This document shows positions 59,800 to 64,000 of a stretch of 64,000 nucleotides of DNA, piece after piece; position 1 is the stretch's first letter, and each line of letters opens with the position of its first letter. The notes under the pieces were generated by a model, which was given only the letters and a program-made list of their open reading frames with translations, did not search any database and was not told the DNA's origin. Origin of the DNA: Bosea sp. 124 (lineage in GTDB: Bacteria; Pseudomonadota; Alphaproteobacteria; Rhizobiales; Beijerinckiaceae); the NCBI RefSeq assembly GCF_003046175.1, contig NZ_PZZM01000001.1, positions 2,869,001 through 2,933,000 on the forward strand. The letters run 5' to 3'. The translations under genes and the position numbers were made by a program.

Positions 59800-61074
59800 T
59801 CACTCGGCCGCATCGGCGCGCCCGCCATAGCGCCGTGCCACATAGTCGTCGACCATCGTCTTGAACTCGGTGGCGATGCCCGGTCCGCGCAACGTCTTGA
59901 CCTTCTTGCCGTCGACGAAGACGGGCGCCGTCGGTTCCTCGCCCGTTCCCGGCAGGGAAATCCCGATATCGGCATGCTTGGATTCGCCCGGGCCGTTGAC
60001 GATGCAGCCCATCACCGCGACGTTCAGGCCCTCGACGCCGGGATAACGGGTCTTCCAGTCCTGCATCGAGCGGGCGATCCAGTCCTGGATGTCGCGGGCG
60101 AGTTCCTGGAAGACGGTCGAGGTGGTGCGGCCGCAGCCGGGGCAGGCCGCGACCTGAGGCACGAAGGCGCGGAAGCCCATGGTCTGGAGGAGCTCCTGCG
60201 CCGTCTTGACCTCGAGCGTGCGGTCGCCGCCGGGCTCGGGCGTCAGCGAGAAGCGGATCGTGTCGCCGATGCCCTCCTGCAGCAGGATGCCGAGCGCGGC
60301 CGAGGAGGCGACGATGCCCTTGGAACCCATGCCGGCCTCGGTCAGGCCGAGATGGATGGCGTAGTCGGACCGGCTGGCCAGCATGCGGTAGACTGTAATC
60401 AGGTCCTGCACGCCGGAGACCTTGGCGGAGAGGATGATCTTGTCCTTGCCGAGCCCGATCTCCTCGGCCCGGACCGCCGAGAGCAGAGCCGACTGCACCA
60501 TCGCCTCGCGCATGATGGCGCGGGCGTCGAGCGGACGCGGCAAACGGGCGTTCTCGTCCATCAGCGCGGTCAGCAGCTCCTGATCGAGCGAACCCCAGTT
60601 GGCGCCGATGCGAACGGCCTTGCCATGCCTGATCGCGAGCTCGACGATCTGGCCGAACTGCCGGTCCTTCTTGTCCTTGAAGCCGACATTGCCGGGATTG
60701 ATGCGGTATTTCGCCAGCGCCTCCGCGCAGGCCGGATGATCGGCCAGCAGCTTGTGGCCGATATAGTGGAAATCGCCGATCAGCGGCACGTCGATGCCGA
60801 CACGATCGAGCCGCTCCCGGATTTTCGGCACGGCGGCGGCCGCCTCGTCGCGATCGACAGTGATGCGGACGAGCTCGGAGCCCTGACGGGCCAGCGCGGC
60901 CACCTGGGCGACGGTCCCGGCGATATCGGCGGTGTCGGTGTTCGTCATCGACTGGACGACGATCGGTGCGCCGCCGCCGACCGCGACGTGGCCGACCATG
61001 ACCGGCACGGTCAGGTGACGCGCCAGCGGCCCCGAGCGCTCGGCGTCCAGGCACGGAAAGGCCCGCTCGTTCAT
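59800..61074 (-). CDS. ispG: 4-Hydroxy-3-methylbut-2-enyl diphosphate synthase (GcpE)
   Basis: 424 aa from ATG 61074. Penultimate enzyme of the MEP isoprenoid pathway; reduces MEcPP to HMBPP with a [4Fe-4S] cluster. TIM barrel starts [20 protein letters not shown]; cluster ligands are the two Cys in ACPGCGRTT and the one in [10 protein letters not shown]. The N-terminal extension of the longer frame is dropped. It lies 25 bp after the Zur-type gene on the same strand, so iron- or zinc-linked co-transcription is plausible. Confidence 0.96.
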   Translation of the reverse strand: MNERAFPCLDAERSGPLARHLTVPVMVGHVAVGGGAPIVVQSMTNTDTADIAGTVAQVAALARQGSELVRITVDRDEAAAAVPKIRERLDRVGIDVPLIGDFHYIGHKLLADHPACAEALAKYRINPGNVGFKDKKDRQFGQIVELAIRHGKAVRIGANWGSLDQELLTALMDENARLPRPLDARAIMREAMVQSALLSAVRAEEIGLGKDKIILSAKVSGVQDLITVYRMLASRSDYAIHLGLTEAGMGSKGIVASSAALGILLQEGIGDTIRFSLTPEPGGDRTLEVKTAQELLQTMGFRAFVPQVAACPGCGRTTSTVFQELARDIQDWIARSMQDWKTRYPGVEGLNVAVMGCIVNGPGESKHADIGISLPGTGEEPTAPVFVDGKKVKTLRGPGIATEFKTMVDDYVARRYGGRADAAE

Positions 61075-61099
61075 CGGAAGCGCCCCGCTCTGACGCCGA

Positions 61100-61642
61100 T
61101 CATGTCTGCGCGTTCCGGCAATGCTCGCAGTGGCCGACGATCTCGACAACCTGATGCGACGGAGAGAATTGCCGCGACTGGGCGATGGCGGCAACGGCTT
61201 TCTTCATGGCGGGCGAGGAATCCTCGTCGACGCCGCCGCAGGCCTCGCAGATCAGGAAGGCGACGACCTCGTCGGCGCCATGGCCATGCAGGCAAGCGAT
61301 ATAGGCGTTGCGCGAGGAGAGCCGGTGGACGAAGCCCTGCTCGACCAGGAAGTCGAGCGCGCGATAGATCGAGATCGGCGCGAGGCGGCGCCCGCCCACC
61401 GGCGAGATCCGGTCGGCGAGATCATAGGCGCCGACCGGGCGATGGTCGGCATGGAGCGCTTCAAGCGCCTTGGCGCGGATCGGCGTCAGGCGCAGGCCGC
61501 GCTCGCGGCAGATGCGCTCGGCCCGGGCCAGCGCCTCGGCCGCATGGGCTCTGTGGTCATGCGCGTGACGGCAGACGGCGTCGTCATGGTCGGCATGCAC
61601 GTGATTGTCGTGCACGTGGAGATCTGGCTGCATTGTGGTCAT
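61100..61642 (-). CDS. zur: Fur-family regulator, Zur type, with His-rich N terminus
   Basis: 180 aa from ATG 61642. Winged helix ([20 protein letters not shown], then [23 protein letters not shown]) and a C-terminal metal and dimer domain with CEACGG and CEHC pairs for structural zinc. The first 35 residues hold nine His ([22 protein letters not shown]), unusual for the family and probably a metal buffer or sensor extension. Zur represses zinc uptake genes. It lies just upstream of ispG and diverges from bdhA. Confidence 0.88.
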   Translation of the reverse strand: MTTMQPDLHVHDNHVHADHDDAVCRHAHDHRAHAAEALARAERICRERGLRLTPIRAKALEALHADHRPVGAYDLADRISPVGGRRLAPISIYRALDFLVEQGFVHRLSSRNAYIACLHGHGADEVVAFLICEACGGVDEDSSPAMKKAVAAIAQSRQFSPSHQVVEIVGHCEHCRNAQT

Positions 61643-61760
61643 GTTGCGTTGCAATGGGACATCGGGCAACGTGCCGCCTCGGCTCGATAGGGTCTCGGCG
61701 TTGCCCGTTCGGACCTGAACCTAAGCATTTTCTCATCGATTGTCAGGAGCCTTGAAGCCG

Positions 61761-62546
61761 ATGTTCCTCAAAGACCGCGCGGCCGCCATCACGGGGTCGA
61801 CCTCCGGCATCGGGCTCGCCTATGCGCGCGCCCTCGCCAAGGAAGGCGCCCATCTCGTCATCAACGGCATCATGCCCCCGGCCGAGGCCGAAACGCTGCG
61901 TGCCGAACTCGCAAACGAATTCGGCGTGAAGGTGCTGTTTTCGGCAGCCGACATGACGAAGCCGGACGAGATCGCGGGCTTCATCGCGCAGGCCGAGGCC
62001 GAATTCGGCGCGGTCGACATCCTCGTCAACAATGCCGGCATCCAGTTTGTGTCGCCGATCGACGAATTCCCGATCGCGAAATGGGACCAGATCATCGCGA
62101 TCAACCTGTCCTCGGCCTTCCATACGACGCGTGCGGCGCTGCCGAAGATGAAGGAAAAGGGCTGGGGCCGGATCATCAACACGGCCTCGGCGCATGCCTT
62201 CGTCGCCTCGCCCTTCAAGTCAGCCTATGTCGCCGCCAAGCACGGTATCGCCGGTCTGACCAAGACGGTGGCGCTTGAGGTCGCGACCAGGGGCATCACC
62301 GTGAATGCGATCGCGCCGGGCTATGTCTGGACGCCGCTGGTCGAAAAGCAGATCCCCGACACGATGAAGGCGCGCGGCCTGACCAAGGAGCAGGTCATCA
62401 ACGACGTGCTGCTGGACGCGCAGCCGACCAAGGAGTTCGTCACGGTCGAGCAGGTGGCGGCGCTGGCCGTGTTCCTCTGCACCGACGCGGCGAAGTCGAT
62501 CACCGGCACGACGCTGCCGATGGATGGCGGCTGGACCGCAGCGTGA
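61761..62546 (+). CDS. bdhA: 3-Hydroxybutyrate dehydrogenase
   Basis: 261 aa from ATG 61761 with AGGAG 11 nt upstream; a TTG 21 bp earlier is unlikely. Short-chain dehydrogenase that oxidises (R)-3-hydroxybutyrate to acetoacetate with NAD. TGSTSGIG cofactor loop, NNAGIQFVSPIDEFP, Ser in INTASAHAFVAS, and YVAAKHG. It is the step after PHB depolymerisation. Its stop overlaps the next start by 4 bp (GTGA). Confidence 0.95.
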   Translation: MFLKDRAAAITGSTSGIGLAYARALAKEGAHLVINGIMPPAEAETLRAELANEFGVKVLFSAADMTKPDEIAGFIAQAEAEFGAVDILVNNAGIQFVSPIDEFPIAKWDQIIAINLSSAFHTTRAALPKMKEKGWGRIINTASAHAFVASPFKSAYVAAKHGIAGLTKTVALEVATRGITVNAIAPGYVWTPLVEKQIPDTMKARGLTKEQVINDVLLDAQPTKEFVTVEQVAALAVFLCTDAAKSITGTTLPMDGGWTAA

Positions 62547-63613
62547 CCGGGCGCAAGAAGGCCCCCGGCCACCTCGTCGGGCTCGCCGGTCCGAAGGCCG
62601 ACAAATCGGTCTCGCTTGCCCTCCAGGGCGGCGGCGCGCATGGCGCCTTCACCTGGGGCGTGCTCGACGCGATCCTTGAGGATGGGCGGCTCGCCATCGA
62701 GGCGCTGTCGGGCACCAGCGCCGGCGCGATGAATGCCGTTGTGCTGGCCGAGGGCTGGATCGAGGGGGGCGCCGACGGGGCGCGCGGGAAACTCGAGGCC
62801 TTCTGGCGGGCGATCAGCGTCGACGGCAAATATGGCGGCTCGGAGCGCTCGCTGATCGACACGATGCTGGGTGCCTGGGGCGGTGCCAACGGTGTGCCGC
62901 CCGGGATGATCTGGTTCGAGATGTTCTCGAAGGTCGCGAGCCCCTACGACATCAATCCGCTCAACATCAACCCGCTGCGCGGCGTGATCGCCGACCTGAT
63001 CGATTTCGACAAGGTCAGAGCCTGCACGGCTGTGAAGCTCTTCATCGCGGCGACGAATGTCCGCACCGGCAAGATCAGGCTGTTCAACGGACCGGAACTG
63101 TCGCCGGACCATCTTATGGCCTCGGCCTGCCTGCCGATGCTGTTCCAGGCGGTCGAGATCGGTGGGGAAGCCTATTGGGACGGCGGCTATATGGGCAATC
63201 CGGCGCTGTTCCCGCTGTTCTACGAGGCGGCAGGCGACGACATCCTGCTGGTCCAGATCAATCCGCTCCTGCGCAAGGACCTGCCGACGCGGGCGCGCGA
63301 CATTCAGGACCGGCTGAACGAGATCACCTTCAACGCCTCGCTCCTGCGCGAGCTGCGCGCCATCGACTTCGTCAACCGGCTGGTCGATGGCGGCAAGCTG
63401 GCCAAGGACGAATACAAGCGCGTGCTGATGCACCGGATCGATGGTGGCCCACCGCTGGCGGAAATGACCTCGTCCTCGCGGCTCAATGCGGATTGGGATT
63501 TCCTGCTGAAACTGCGCGACATCGGCCGCGCGGCGGCACGGCGCTGGCTGAAGCGCAATTACGATGCGATCGGCAAGATCGGGACGCTCGACCTGAAGGC
63601 GGCGTTTTCGTAG
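62543..63613 (+). CDS. Patatin-like phospholipase, coupled to bdhA
   Basis: 356 aa from GTG 62543, which overlaps the bdhA stop. Patatin domain: oxyanion loop LQGGGAHGAF, nucleophile Ser in GTSAG near 62, and catalytic Asp in WDGGYMGN near 215. The last third is helical. These lipid or acyl hydrolases act on phospholipids or related esters; patatin genes next to bdhA have been proposed to take part in PHB mobilisation. The overlap implies equal expression with bdhA. Confidence 0.93.
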   Translation: MTGRKKAPGHLVGLAGPKADKSVSLALQGGGAHGAFTWGVLDAILEDGRLAIEALSGTSAGAMNAVVLAEGWIEGGADGARGKLEAFWRAISVDGKYGGSERSLIDTMLGAWGGANGVPPGMIWFEMFSKVASPYDINPLNINPLRGVIADLIDFDKVRACTAVKLFIAATNVRTGKIRLFNGPELSPDHLMASACLPMLFQAVEIGGEAYWDGGYMGNPALFPLFYEAAGDDILLVQINPLLRKDLPTRARDIQDRLNEITFNASLLRELRAIDFVNRLVDGGKLAKDEYKRVLMHRIDGGPPLAEMTSSSRLNADWDFLLKLRDIGRAAARRWLKRNYDAIGKIGTLDLKAAFS

Positions 63614-63709
63614 AGACCACGTCGAAGCTCCGGTGGCAGCCATCCGGAGACAGTCTCAGACGCCGGCCATCGCCTTCCCCGCGCCACCGAACGGAAAGAC
63701 CTCCGCGCC

Positions 63710-64000
63710 ATGTCCAAGCTCATCGTCACTGCCGGCCCCTTCACCTTCGAGGGCAAGCTCGAACTGGAAGCCGCGCCAAAGACCTGTGCCGCCTTCCTTC
63801 GCCACCTCCCCTTCGAAAGCAAGATCGTGCATGTGCGCTGGAGCGGCGAGGGCGTCTGGATGCCGCTCGGCGATCTCGATTTCGGCGTCGGCTACGAGAA
63901 CAACACGGCTTATCCGGCGCCGGGGCACGTCATCCTGTATCCCGGCGGCGTCAGCGAGACCGAGATCCTGCTCGCCTATGGCGGCGTGCAGTTCGCCAGC
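63710..64000 (+). CDS. DUF3830 family protein (partial, 3' end outside window)
   Basis: First 97 codons from ATG 63710, with a GGAAAGA stretch 14 nt upstream. Blocks such as LPFESKIVHVRWSGEGVW, FGVGYENNTAYPAPGHVILYPGG and SETEILLAYGG are typical of DUF3830, a cyclophilin-like beta-barrel family of unknown function often beside amidohydrolase and transporter genes. It begins about 95 bp after the patatin gene. Confidence 0.82.
   Translation, partial: MSKLIVTAGPFTFEGKLELEAAPKTCAAFLRHLPFESKIVHVRWSGEGVWMPLGDLDFGVGYENNTAYPAPGHVILYPGGVSETEILLAYGGVQFAS

Noticed and set aside
56004..59864. Very long plus-strand open frame opposite kup and ispG
   Set aside because: It is the antisense of kup and others; its peptide is Arg/His/Asp-rich with no domain, as expected from GC-rich DNA.

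Overview
The window is 64 kb of high-GC chromosome from an alphaproteobacterium, most likely order Hyphomicrobiales (Rhizobiales) and close to Bosea or Methylobacterium. This is inferred from the contiguous TCA-cycle block mdh-sucCD-sucAB-lpdA, the argH-lptM-lysA-DUF4175 order, the PhaR-regulated poly-3-hydroxybutyrate (PHB) genes, the His-rich Zur-type regulator and the abundance of palindromic GTCAT...ATGAC intergenic repeats. No rRNA, tRNA or CRISPR array was recognised. The first and last genes run off the window.

Layout. 0-9.7 kb: exonuclease and TlpA thioredoxin (minus), then argH, the lipoprotein lptM, lysA and a large DUF4175 membrane protein (plus), a DMT exporter and an MFS transporter. 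9.8-16.3 kb: a YcaD-like MFS transporter, the PHB synthesis genes phbB-DUF1737-phbA with divergent phaR, a degenerate-GGDEF/EAL protein and a 65-aa small protein. 16.4-25.5 kb: rpmF, mtgA, farnesyl diphosphate synthase, a membrane-anchored unknown, purA with a hairpin in its leader, an M20 amidohydrolase, a small tyrosine phosphatase and a MuiA-like protein. 25.7-31.3 kb: chemoreceptor, class I amidotransferase, DMT transporter and a class A beta-lactamase-like enzyme. 31.3-39.2 kb is the accessory part. It holds a HicA toxin gene broken by an amber codon, a 25-bp perfect AT-rich palindrome and two DUF1902 antitoxin-like paralogues; then serA and serC; then a low-GC gene for a winged-helix plus nucleotide-binding (TIR/deoxyribosyltransferase-like) protein cut by an 844-bp IS5-family element; then a three-copy ~213-bp tandem repeat of palindromes next to a DUF559 nuclease gene. 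39.2-42 kb: PepSY protein, zapE and a TetR regulator. 42.2-51.4 kb: the TCA block. 51.5-57.6 kb: folD, a cytosine-deaminase-like amidohydrolase, an FAD oxidoreductase, a quinone reductase, a MarR regulator and a DMT transporter. 57.7-64 kb: kup, ispG, zur, 3-hydroxybutyrate dehydrogenase coupled to a patatin-like lipase, and the start of a DUF3830 gene.

How the genes fit. Much of the window is core metabolism: arginine, lysine, serine, purine, folate and isoprenoid synthesis, and the second half of the TCA cycle. PHB is represented at both ends: synthesis and its regulator at 11-14 kb, and breakdown (bdhA with a translationally coupled patatin) at 62 kb. The most interesting material is between 31 and 39 kb, where a toxin-antitoxin remnant and a disrupted, probably horizontally acquired, defence-like gene flank the serine genes. 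Joining the two gene halves across the IS, minus one TA target copy, gives an uninterrupted 375-codon frame, so the insertion looks recent.
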